The notes under the pieces were generated by a model. That model was not told where the DNA came from, did no database searches, and saw nothing but the letters and a program-made list of their open reading frames with translations. From the NCBI GenBank assembly GCA_005881055.1, contig VBHW01000094.1:1-7600 (forward strand): a DNA stretch of 7,600 nt. The letters are read 5' to 3'. The DNA comes from Chloroflexota bacterium (GTDB taxonomy: Bacteria; Chloroflexota; Limnocylindria; Limnocylindrales; CSP1-4). The position numbers and the translations under genes are program-made. This document shows, piece after piece, positions 1-5,783 of the stretch (its first letter is position 1; each line of letters begins with the position of its first letter).

Positions 1-2
1 TG

Positions 3-494
3 CTCCACGCCGGCGCCGAGGATCTGCATGATCGAGCGGATGACGTCCAGGCGGCGGGGTTGTCGGACGACGCCGGGAGGCTGCGCGCGGAAGGCGACCG
101 CCTCGAGGCAAAGGCCGACGACTACGACCGGCGCGCCGATCTCCTGGAGGATGCCGCCACGCAATGGCACGAGGCCGCGGCCGACGACCACCGCTCCGAC
201 ATCGCCCGGACGCGGGCGGAGGCGGCCTTCAAGGCGAAGTTCGAGCTCGGCCAGCGGATCAACAGCACCGCGCTGACCGATGACGAGACGACCGAGCTCC
301 GCATCCAGGAGGGCCGAGCCGCAGGCGAGGAGTCGGCGCTCCGAGCACGATCGGAGCAACTCTCGGGCGAGGCCGGCTTCGACAAGCGGCTCGCCGACGA
401 GGAGGAGAAGAAGGCGTACGAGGGACTCGCTCGCCCGGAACGGCCGAAGCTGCCGGAGGCTGAGCCGAATCCCGACCTGCTGCCCCCGGAATAG
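3..494 (+). CDS. Partial coiled-coil-rich charged protein, C-terminal part
   Basis: The frame is open to the left edge of the window, so this is the last 163 residues of a longer protein; a TTG at 60 could act as a start but nothing requires it. I do not recognise the family. The visible part is almost entirely Ala/Glu/Asp/Arg/Leu/Lys with heptad-like spacing (for example AGRLRAEGDRLEAKADDYDR followed by RADLLEDAATQWHEAAADD), which predicts long amphipathic helices or a coiled coil. There is no Cys, no membrane segment and no catalytic motif. The tail turns Pro-rich and acidic (RPERPKLPEAEPNPDLLPPE) and is probably disordered. A cytoplasmic structural or scaffold role is possible but is inference. 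It converges on the DUF7916 gene with 24 bp between the stop codons. Confidence 0.7.
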   Translation, partial: LHAGAEDLHDRADDVQAAGLSDDAGRLRAEGDRLEAKADDYDRRADLLEDAATQWHEAAADDHRSDIARTRAEAAFKAKFELGQRINSTALTDDETTELRIQEGRAAGEESALRARSEQLSGEAGFDKRLADEEEKKAYEGLARPERPKLPEAEPNPDLLPPE

Positions 495-506
495 GCCGCC
501 GACGCG

Positions 507-531
507 CCGGCTCGCCCCTCAGGGCCGCCGG
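507..531. terminator. Hairpin at convergent gene ends, possible bidirectional terminator
   Basis: CCGGC (507-511) pairs with GCCGG (527-531), and inside it GCCC (514-517) pairs with GGGC (522-525) around a four-base CTCA loop. The hairpin is centred on the stop codon of the minus-strand gene and lies just past the plus-strand stop at 494. Neither strand has a T-tract, so it is not a classical intrinsic terminator; in a GC-rich genome it may still end transcription from both sides or protect 3' ends. Confidence 0.3.
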
Positions 532-1394
532 TTGCCGAGCGCCATCCGCCGCCACGTGTGTCGGCGGCCGCGGATCGCGATCGAGTACTCGTAGAGCACA
601 TCCGGGTCACCCGTACGCCCGAGCCCTGCGTCGCCGATGTGGTGTGCGTCCACGCCCACCTCCTTGGCGGTGAGCGCGAGCGCTTGCGCGATCGAGGGGC
701 GCGCACCCTCCTGGCTTGTGCCGATCGTGCCCATGACGAGCGCACCCGCCTCGTGCACAGCGACGCACGCGGCGGTCGCGATCTCCCGGGTGACGCCCGG
801 AACGGTCCCCGGCAGCGGGAGCAGGACCCCGTCCGCGCCCGCCTCCACGAGGCGCACGAGCGCCGCCCCATCGATCGCGTCCACGCGACCCGCCTGGTGC
901 ATCTTGCCCGACCAGATCGCAGCGTCCGGGCCGAGGGCATCACGCAGGTCCGCGGTCACGCGAGCGAGCTCCGCATACCCCGTCTCGGTCCCCGGGTTCG
1001 CCGTCAGGCAGAGCATCGCCGCCCCATCGTCGATGAGCCGGCGGGCCGTCGCGGTGGTCGCGCGCCGCGGTCCGGGGACGTCACCCGGTTCGAGGTTCAC
1101 GCCGATCGGTCGGCCGACGCGCCTCGCCAGCGTCCGGAGGTCGGCGACAGGGCCGAGGTCAGGGAACGTCCAGCCGTCGTCCCCCTGGACGGTCTCGATG
1201 AAGTTGAGGATGAGGATGTCGGCGCCGACGGCCGCGGCGATCTCCATGTTGTGGACGCCGTTGGCGAGCGACTGCGCGCCCGCGATCACCTCGGAGACGA
1301 GCGTCCGACCCTCGGCGGCAACCACCGCGTCATGGAGGGCTCGCCCACGCAGCTCGGCGAGCGCGTCGCGATCGAGATCGAGGATCCGCGGCAC
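519..1394 (-). CDS. DUF7916-type TIM-barrel-like protein
   Basis: A 291-residue protein that matches from end to end a conserved family I know from sequence memory (DUF7916). Older records often call its members haloacid dehalogenase-like hydrolases, but no HAD DxDxT motif is present here. Motifs in order: AAEGRTLVSEVI (26-37), NGVHNMEIAAAVGADILILN (45-64), GRPIGVNLEPGD (94-105), LTANPGT (130-136), GKMHQAG (163-169), GVLLPLPGTVPG (189-200), GTIGTSQEG (222-230), HHIGDAGLG (251-259) and SIAIRGRRHTWRRMA (271-285). The alternating beta-alpha pattern with Gly-rich strand ends suggests a TIM barrel, with several conserved His, Glu and Asp residues at likely active-site loops. The reaction is unknown. 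There is no signal peptide, so it is probably cytoplasmic. The GTG at 1394 was chosen because family similarity begins there and a TACAGT box sits six bases upstream, which suits leaderless translation; longer in-frame extensions run into the divergent kinase gene. Confidence 0.88.
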   Translation of the reverse strand: MPRILDLDRDALAELRGRALHDAVVAAEGRTLVSEVIAGAQSLANGVHNMEIAAAVGADILILNFIETVQGDDGWTFPDLGPVADLRTLARRVGRPIGVNLEPGDVPGPRRATTATARRLIDDGAAMLCLTANPGTETGYAELARVTADLRDALGPDAAIWSGKMHQAGRVDAIDGAALVRLVEAGADGVLLPLPGTVPGVTREIATAACVAVHEAGALVMGTIGTSQEGARPSIAQALALTAKEVGVDAHHIGDAGLGRTGDPDVLYEYSIAIRGRRHTWRRMALGNRRP

Positions 1395-1400
1395 GGCGCC

Positions 1401-1406
1401 ACTGTA
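1401..1406 (-). promoter_or_regulatory. Candidate -10 box for the DUF7916 gene (leaderless)
   Basis: Read on the minus strand, TACAGT (1406 to 1401) lies six bases before the GTG start at 1394. This would place the transcription start on or next to the start codon. No clear -35 hexamer is seen at 16-18 bp, and there is no Shine-Dalgarno sequence before the GTG. Confidence 0.45.
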
Positions 1407-1443
1407 GCGACCCCATGGAGGCCTTGGTCCGACTCTGGAGCCA

Positions 1444-1473
1444 GCCCCTGTCCGGGGCCTTCCGGGAAGGGCC
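1444..1473. promoter_or_regulatory. Two overlapping palindromes upstream of the kinase promoter
   Basis: GCCCC-N5-GGGGC (1444-1458) is a perfect 5-bp inverted repeat. It overlaps a second, GGCCTTCC/GGAAGGGCC (1456-1473), which pairs with one bulged G. CTGGAGCCAG (1435-1444) is a third, smaller palindrome on the left. They occupy the expected -35 region of the kinase gene and the upstream region of the divergent gene, a natural place for an operator shared by both. No known binding-site consensus is recognised. Confidence 0.3.
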
Positions 1474-1475
1474 TG

Positions 1476-1481
1476 TACGAT
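1476..1481 (+). promoter_or_regulatory. Candidate -10 box for the histidine kinase (leaderless)
   Basis: TACGAT ends seven bases before the ATG at 1489, the spacing expected when transcription starts on the A of the start codon. This supports 1489 over the in-frame ATG at 1480, which would overlap the -10 box. A good -35 is not seen at 16-18 bp. Confidence 0.5.
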
Positions 1482-1488
1482 GCGGGGA

Positions 1489-2823
1489 ATGACCGATCGC
1501 CCCGACACGCGGCCGAGCGCCGGAGATCGTGCCCTGGCGACGGCGGAGCTCGTACTCGAGATCGTCACCGCCGCGTCCGGCGAGGCTGAGCTCGACCAGA
1601 TCCTCCACGCCGCGCTCGACCGCCTCGGCGCGCTCGTGCCGCTCACCGGTGGGTCGATCGCGACGATCGAGGGGGACGAGCTCGTCATCCGTGCGGCGAT
1701 CGGTCCGTTCGCGTCGGAAGCGCTCGGCCAACGTCTGCGGCGGGGTCCCGGCCGAAGCTGGCGCGCCGTGGAGACAGGCGAGCCGATCCTCGTCCGCGAC
1801 GTCCGGGCCGAGGGTGCCCGGCCCGCCGGGCAGAAGGCCGCCCTCGCGATGCGGTCCTGGCTCGCCGTGCCCATCGCCCGGAGCGGCCGGCCGATCGGGC
1901 TCCTGGAGATCGACTCGACCCGGCCGCGCGCCTTCTCCGAGGAGGATGTCGAGCTCGTCGGGACGATCGTCCGGGCGCTGGCCGGCCCCATCGAGCTCGC
2001 GGCGCGTTACGCGGCCGAGCGGCACGCCGGCCTTCTCCGCGATGCCTTCGTCGGCGTGATCAGCCACGAGCTGCGCACGCCGATCACCGCCGTGTACGGG
2101 CTCAGCAAGATGCTCCGCCTGCGATACGAATCGCTCGACCCGCGCGAACGGATGGAGGTGATCGCCGACATCGAGTCCGAGGCGGATCGCCTGCAACGGC
2201 TCGCCGAGGACCTGCTCGTCCTCAGCCGTGCGGAGGGCGGCCGCGTGGAGCTGGCGCGCGAGCCGATCCTCCTCGGCCACATCGCGCGCCGGGCCTCCGA
2301 GGCCGAGGCACTGCGCTGGCCGGCGCGACAGTTCGTCATCGAGACACCGACCGGCCTTCCGGCGGTCCTCGGCGAGGACACGTACGTCGAGCAGGTCATC
2401 CGCAACCTCCTGACGAACGCGGCCAAGTACAGTCCGGCCGGATCGACGATTCGGGTGGTCGTCGATGCGCGTGATCGAACCGTCCGCCTGCGCATCCTCG
2501 ACGAAGGGATCGGCATCTCGGCCGAGCATGGCGAGCGGCTCTTCGACCTGTTCTACCGCGGGTTGGAGGCAGCGCGGACCGCGTCCGGGGCCGGGATCGG
2601 GCTGTTCGTGTGCCGCCAGCTCGTCGAGGCGATGAACGGGCGCATCTGGGCCGCGGCGCGACCCGAGGGCGGCGCCGAGTTCGGGTTCGAGCTCCCCGTC
2701 GCGACGGACTCGGACCTCGACGACGACTTCACGGACGAGGACGACGTTGGCGGCGAGGGCCACGAAGGGGGCGAGGGGCCGAACGATCGGCCGGCTCCAG
2801 CCCCCGCGAGGGCGCCCCGCTAG
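1489..2823 (+). CDS. Soluble GAF-domain sensor histidine kinase
   Basis: A 444-residue two-component sensor kinase. Residues about 20-170 form a GAF domain (for example GGSIATIEGDELVIRAAIG and SWLAVPIARSGRPIGLLEID) that would bind a small ligand, redox cofactor or gas. The HisKA domain follows, with the phospho-accepting histidine in SHELRTPITAVYG (His193). The ATPase domain has the N box (RNLLTNAAKYS, Asn306 and Asn310), G1 box (DEGIGI, from Asp338), F box (LFDLFYRG) and G2 box (GAGIGLFV), ending near FGFELPV (about 404). There are no transmembrane segments, so the signal is probably cytoplasmic. The C-terminus is an unusual tail of about 38 residues, first Asp/Glu/Gly-rich and then Pro/Ala-rich. 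No response regulator is encoded in the window. The gene is head-to-head with the DUF7916 gene. All residues needed for kinase activity appear present. Confidence 0.95.
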   Translation: MTDRPDTRPSAGDRALATAELVLEIVTAASGEAELDQILHAALDRLGALVPLTGGSIATIEGDELVIRAAIGPFASEALGQRLRRGPGRSWRAVETGEPILVRDVRAEGARPAGQKAALAMRSWLAVPIARSGRPIGLLEIDSTRPRAFSEEDVELVGTIVRALAGPIELAARYAAERHAGLLRDAFVGVISHELRTPITAVYGLSKMLRLRYESLDPRERMEVIADIESEADRLQRLAEDLLVLSRAEGGRVELAREPILLGHIARRASEAEALRWPARQFVIETPTGLPAVLGEDTYVEQVIRNLLTNAAKYSPAGSTIRVVVDARDRTVRLRILDEGIGISAEHGERLFDLFYRGLEAARTASGAGIGLFVCRQLVEAMNGRIWAAARPEGGAEFGFELPVATDSDLDDDFTDEDDVGGEGHEGGEGPNDRPAPAPARAPR

Positions 2824-2872
2824 CGCCGCCATCGGGAGGTCGCCGCGGTCGGCAGGTAGGCTTGAGCCCGTT

Positions 2873-3709
2873 CTACGCAGGTCTCCGGGCCGTCACCATG
2901 ACGACAGGGGCGCGCCATCGGAACGCCTCCGCCGGCAGCTCGCCCAGGCGCTCTCGCGTCCGCTCGCTGAGCTCGAGCCGCAGGCGACGGGGCAGGGAAC
3001 GGAAGAGCTCGTACTCCCCGTATTGCTCGAGGAAGTCCGCGTATTGCGCCGGGTCCCAGGCATGGTCGAGCCAGTCCCGCCGGGCGTCGATCGACCGGTA
3101 TCCGGCGTCCCGTAGCTCGCGGTTGGCCTCGCGGGCGGAGGCAAAGTCGCCGCTGCGGTCCTCCTCCCGGTCATCGTCGGGCAGCTCGAGCTCGTCGACG
3201 ACGTCGAAGAACGCCTCGTCGGGCGGGAACGACTGGCGGCTGGTCATCCAGGTCACGAACGCGAGCATGCCGCCCGGCCGCAGGACGCGCGCGACCTCGC
3301 GCAGGGCCGCCGACCGGTCCGGCACGAGCTGGAGCACGAACGACGAGACCGCGACGTCGAACGATCGGTCCGGGAAGGGCAGGCGGTCGGCCTCCGCCAC
3401 CTGGAAGGTAATGTGCGAGCGATCCGCCGCCGGGAGGCGCTCGGCCCGCCCGCGTGCCTCGCGAAGCATGCCCCCGGACGCATCGATCCCCGTGATCGTG
3501 GCTCCCGGCCACCGTCGCAGAGCCGCGAACGCGAGGGTGCCCGTGCCGGTTCCGACGTCGAGGATCGCCGGGGCACCGGCGACCGCCTTCGGATCCACTC
3601 GCTCGAGCACGCGCCGCGCGGTCGGCTCGAGGACCGGCGACCACCATGTCCCGTAGCGCCGAGCGGCGCGATCGTAGCGAGCCCTCATCCCCGACGACTC
3701 TGCAGACAT
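2873..3709 (-). CDS. Class I SAM-dependent methyltransferase (UbiE/MenG-like fold)
   Basis: A 278-residue protein of the Methyltransf_11/25 type. The SAM-binding motif I is ILDVGTGTGTLAF (49-61), the acidic residue after strand beta2 is in TGIDASGGML (Asp76), the adenine-side motif is VAEADRLPFPDRSFDVAVSSFVLQLVPD (104-131), and RVLRPGGMLAFVTW (141-154) is the conserved post-motif. The substrate cannot be read from sequence. The region after 155 is rich in acidic residues and Trp/Tyr and probably forms the substrate cap. The ATG at 3709 (MSAESSGMRARYD) was chosen because a CACGAT box lies seven bases upstream; a longer start at 3763 would overlap the promoter of the divergent gene, and Met8 (3688) is another possibility. 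The gene converges on the kinase gene with 49 bp between the stop codons. Confidence 0.9.
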   Translation of the reverse strand: MSAESSGMRARYDRAARRYGTWWSPVLEPTARRVLERVDPKAVAGAPAILDVGTGTGTLAFAALRRWPGATITGIDASGGMLREARGRAERLPAADRSHITFQVAEADRLPFPDRSFDVAVSSFVLQLVPDRSAALREVARVLRPGGMLAFVTWMTSRQSFPPDEAFFDVVDELELPDDDREEDRSGDFASAREANRELRDAGYRSIDARRDWLDHAWDPAQYADFLEQYGEYELFRSLPRRLRLELSERTRERLGELPAEAFRWRAPVVMVTARRPA

Positions 3710-3716
3710 GGTGGGA

Positions 3717-3722
3717 ATCGTG
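3717..3722 (-). promoter_or_regulatory. Candidate -10 box for the methyltransferase (leaderless)
   Basis: On the minus strand CACGAT (3722 to 3717) is followed by seven bases and then the ATG at 3709. The spacing equals that of the kinase gene's TACGAT. The first base departs from the TANNNT pattern and no -35 is evident, so support comes mainly from the repeated spacing and the lack of a Shine-Dalgarno sequence. Confidence 0.3.
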
Positions 3723-3759
3723 CCACGTGGCGCGCGACGCGCGCTCCAACGTCGGAGCG
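3722..3759. promoter_or_regulatory. Tiled palindromes in divergent promoter region, candidate operators
   Basis: Three inverted repeats lie end to end: the perfect 10-bp palindrome GCCACGTGGC (3722-3731), the 15-bp GCGCGCGACGCGCGC (3730-3744, symmetric except its centre base) and CGCTCC-N6-GGAGCG (3742-3759). They fill the space between the methyltransferase -10 box and the -35 box of the acidic-protein gene. A dimeric regulator bound here could control both genes. The regulator is not identifiable. Confidence 0.4.
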
Positions 3760-3762
3760 GCA

Positions 3763-3790
3763 TTGACGGACGAGGCTCTCGCCGTATCGT
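3763..3790 (+). promoter_or_regulatory. Sigma70-like promoter for the small acidic protein gene
   Basis: TTGACG (3763-3768) and TATCGT (3785-3790) are separated by 16 bp. This is the closest match to a housekeeping promoter in the window. Transcription would begin near 3797, giving a leader of about 30 bases that contains the ribosome binding site. Confidence 0.55.
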
Positions 3791-3815
3791 TCATGGGGCG
3801 TGCGATCACGGCAGC

Positions 3816-3821
3816 GAGGTG
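3816..3821 (+). promoter_or_regulatory. Ribosome binding site of the acidic protein gene
   Basis: GAGGTG lies six bases before the ATG at 3828. It decides this start over the in-frame upstream ATG at 3708, which would lie within the promoter region and add an Arg-rich stretch unlike the acidic protein. Confidence 0.6.
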
Positions 3822-3827
3822 CAGAAC

Positions 3828-4088
3828 ATGGGCGACGACGAGTTCCCGGTTGACGAGAACCCCACCGACACCTCCGGATGGTCCCAGCCGACCCTCGGGC
3901 CGACCGGGCTCGAGACGCACAACGACGACTCGGAGGTCTTGTGGCGTCCGGACGGCTCGGTCTCGACCTACACGCCGTCCGGCGTGTCCGACACGGATCC
4001 GGAGGACCAGTTGGCAATGGCGCCCGACATGTACGCTGGCCCCGACTGGCAATCAAAGATCGACACGAGCGATCCGTACGAGGAGTAG
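3828..4088 (+). CDS. Small acidic hypothetical protein (86 residues)
   Basis: I do not recognise a family. The protein starts MGDDEFPVDENPTD and has 21 Asp/Glu against only two Arg/Lys, no Cys and no hydrophobic stretch, so it should be soluble, very acidic and probably partly disordered. Trp residues occur at 18, 39 and 64, and a central segment EVLWRPDGSVSTYTPSG (36-52) looks the most structured, like a short beta hairpin. Coding is supported by a good promoter, a GAGGTG ribosome binding site and a following gene on the same strand. A DNA-mimic, metal-binding or partner-binding role is conceivable but unsupported. The FAD oxidoreductase gene begins 45 bp downstream and may be co-transcribed. 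Confidence 0.7.
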   Translation: MGDDEFPVDENPTDTSGWSQPTLGPTGLETHNDDSEVLWRPDGSVSTYTPSGVSDTDPEDQLAMAPDMYAGPDWQSKIDTSDPYEE

Positions 4089-4093
4089 GCCCC

Positions 4094-4126
4094 GATCCGC
4101 CGATCTCGCGCGGCGATCGACGGATC
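4094..4126 (+). other. Strong hairpin between acidic-protein and oxidoreductase genes
   Basis: Positions 4094-4105 pair with 4115-4126 in a 12-position stem with a single mismatch (4100/4120) around a nine-base loop. It occupies most of the 45-bp gap and ends seven bases before the ATG at 4134. There is no T-tract after it, so a simple intrinsic terminator is unlikely. It could be an mRNA processing or stability hairpin, a translational control element for the downstream gene (which lacks a Shine-Dalgarno sequence), or a DNA operator. Confidence 0.5.
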
Positions 4127-4133
4127 CCTCCTG

Positions 4134-5291
4134 ATGTCGCTCGAGGCGCCCGGGCGGCCGGACGTCGCGATCGTCGGAGGCGGAATCGTTGGTGCGAGCG
4201 CGGCGATGTTCCTCGCCGAGGCGGGTGCCTCGGTCGTACTCGTCGAGCGAACGGCCGTTGGGGCAGGCGCGTCCGGGCGGAACTCAGGTGCGGTCCAGCA
4301 TCCCTTCGATCCGGTCCTCGTCGCGATGCATGTGGAGACGCTCCGGATCTATCGGCGCCTGACGGACGAGGGTCTCGGGTTCACGCTTCCCGCCGAGCCC
4401 GCCGGCCTCCTGCTCGTTGCCGCTCAAACCGCACCAGTCGAGGAGCTCGCCCGCGACATCGGCCTCCTGCATCCGCAGCTACACCCCACGGTGCTGACCG
4501 GCGGCGAGCTGCAGGCGATCGAGCCCGCCCTCGCGGCGGGACTGAGCGCGTGCCGGCTCGACACGGGCTACCCGGTCCCGCCGGCCGCCGCCACTCGCGC
4601 GATCGCCCGCCGAGCCGAGGCGCTCGGGGCCCGGATCCTCGTCGGTGCCGCGGCCTCCCTCCAACGACGCGGCGACGCCGTCGTCGGGCTCATCGTCGAC
4701 GGACGACCTCTCGACGCGGGCGCGGTCGTCGTGGCGGCCGGACCGTGGAGCCCGGACGTCGTCGACCCGTCAGGCCGGTGGCGACCCGTCCGGCCGGTCT
4801 GGGGCGTCAACGTCGAGGTGGAGCTCGCCCGCCCGCCGCGCGCCGTGATCGAGCAGACCGGCGTCGAGACCGTCGCCACCGCCGGCGTCGCGGAGACGCC
4901 ATCGCAGCACCCGTCGGAGGTGCCGTCGATGTTCAGCCTCATCACGGCCGAGGGCTCGACGTCGCTCGGCTCGACTTTCCTGCCCTCGGAGCCGGATCCG
5001 CCCGCGCTCGCACCTGTCCTCAGGGAACGAGGCGCCCGCTTCGTGCCTCAACTCGCCGCTGCCCCGATCCGATCGGTCCGCGCCTGCGCCCGCCCGCAAT
5101 CGGCCGACGGCCGGCCGCTTCTGGGACCGGTACCGGACATCGCCGGCCTGTACGCGGCGTTCGGCCATGGGCCGTGGGGCATCTCGGTCGGGCCGGCGGG
5201 AGCGCGTCTCGTCGCCGATGCGATCCTCGGTCGGCGCGCCCCGATCCCCGATGAGGTCGACGCAGCCAGGTTCGGAGTCCCGACCGCCTAG
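4134..5291 (+). CDS. FAD-dependent oxidoreductase, DAO family
   Basis: A 385-residue flavoprotein of the D-amino-acid oxidase / glycine oxidase / sarcosine oxidase beta-subunit superfamily. The dinucleotide-binding fold opens the protein: DVAIVGGGIVGASAAMFLAE (10-29; Gly15, Gly17 and Gly20 form GxGxxG), with Glu38 at the end of beta2 for the ribose. AGASGRNSGAV (44-54) is the family's second FAD contact. AGAVVVAAGPWSPDV (195-209) is the ATG-like motif. The C-terminal flavin motif is RPQSADGRPLLGPVPDIAGLYAAFGHGPWGISVGPAGARLVADAIL (320-365). It would oxidise an amine or amino acid to an imine, passing electrons to oxygen or an acceptor; the substrate cannot be told. No signal peptide is present. 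The ATG at 4134 has no Shine-Dalgarno sequence, so translation may be coupled to, or controlled by, the hairpin upstream. Its stop overlaps that of the convergent gene. Confidence 0.93.
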   Translation: MSLEAPGRPDVAIVGGGIVGASAAMFLAEAGASVVLVERTAVGAGASGRNSGAVQHPFDPVLVAMHVETLRIYRRLTDEGLGFTLPAEPAGLLLVAAQTAPVEELARDIGLLHPQLHPTVLTGGELQAIEPALAAGLSACRLDTGYPVPPAAATRAIARRAEALGARILVGAAASLQRRGDAVVGLIVDGRPLDAGAVVVAAGPWSPDVVDPSGRWRPVRPVWGVNVEVELARPPRAVIEQTGVETVATAGVAETPSQHPSEVPSMFSLITAEGSTSLGSTFLPSEPDPPALAPVLRERGARFVPQLAAAPIRSVRACARPQSADGRPLLGPVPDIAGLYAAFGHGPWGISVGPAGARLVADAILGRRAPIPDEVDAARFGVPTA

Positions 5292-5758
5292 CCCCGCCGC
5301 CCGGACGCCCATGACGTGTAACGCGGCGGCCATTCGTCCGGGTCGTCACGCACGCCCAGGACCGCGTGCTCGACCCCGAACTCGAAGAGGTCGTAGTCGT
5401 CGTCCACGTCGAAGGACCAGCCGGGCGCGACCGCGTCCCGAGTCTCGCGGCTCGCCAGCTCCGCGCGGCCGCGGACCGAGAACTCGCTCGGAGCGGCCGG
5501 GTCGACGTGCGAGTGGAGCGCGTACCGGCCGTCGGTCATGAGGTCCGCATGCTTCGCGCTCTTCTTGATGATGAAGGCGAATAGTCCGTCGTCAACGATG
5601 CCGACGCTGATGGGATGGATCCGCAGGGCGCCCTCGCCGCGCACGGTCGCGAGGAACGCCTCGCCGTGATCACGGGGGTGGATGAGCCGGCGTCCCTGCG
5701 CTGCCATGTCGGGGGCCGCGGCAGCGAACTCCGCCCAGCTCACCATCGCCTTCGCCAT
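5288..5758 (-). CDS. Pyridoxamine 5'-phosphate oxidase-family flavin split-barrel protein
   Basis: A 156-residue protein with the PNPOx-like split beta-barrel that binds FMN or, in high-GC lineages, often the deazaflavin F420. The diagnostic run is EAFLATVRGEGALRIHPISVGIVDDGLFAFII (33-64), followed by SAKHADLMTDGRYALHSHVD (67-86) and EFSVRGRAEL (92-101), the usual order of strands and the flavin-contacting Lys/His/Arg positions. The C-terminal part is acidic (DVDDDYDLFEF) and ends with an Arg-rich tail. It is not a full-length PdxH, so pyridoxal synthesis is not implied; a reductase, an oxidase or a heme- or quinone-related role are alternatives. The start at 5758 rather than 5764 follows from AAGGAGG, which touches the ATG at 5764 but is six bases from that at 5758. 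The gene lies 25 bp downstream of the beta-helix gene and is probably co-transcribed with it. Confidence 0.88.
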   Translation of the reverse strand: MAKAMVSWAEFAAAAPDMAAQGRRLIHPRDHGEAFLATVRGEGALRIHPISVGIVDDGLFAFIIKKSAKHADLMTDGRYALHSHVDPAAPSEFSVRGRAELASRETRDAVAPGWSFDVDDDYDLFEFGVEHAVLGVRDDPDEWPPRYTSWASGRRG

Positions 5759-5764
5759 GGCCAT

Positions 5765-5771
5765 CCTCCTT
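5765..5771 (-). promoter_or_regulatory. Consensus Shine-Dalgarno of the PNPOx-like gene
   Basis: AAGGAGG on the minus strand, a perfect anti-16S match, lies six bases before the ATG at 5758. It fits a gene inside an operon, in contrast with the first genes of transcription units in this window, most of which appear leaderless. Confidence 0.75.
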
Positions 5772-5783
5772 CGGCCGCCGCCG

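Noticed and set aside
1395..1991. N-terminal extension of the DUF7916 protein by about 199 codons
   Set aside because: The extension is antisense to the kinase GAF region, Ser/Arg/Ala-rich and outside the family's normal length. The GTG at 1394 gives the expected N-terminus.
1330..2832. A 500-codon minus-strand open frame covering the histidine kinase
   Set aside because: The plus strand encodes all kinase boxes in order; the minus translation is compositionally biased and unrecognisable.
3708..3827. N-terminal extension of the acidic protein starting at 3708
   Set aside because: It would be translated from within the promoter and palindrome cluster and adds an Arg-rich segment unlike the rest. 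GAGGTG before 3828 supports the shorter form.
3878..5254. A 458-codon plus-strand frame overlapping the acidic protein and oxidoreductase genes
   Set aside because: Its translation is Arg/Gly/Pro-rich noise, while another frame encodes a complete DAO-family flavoprotein.
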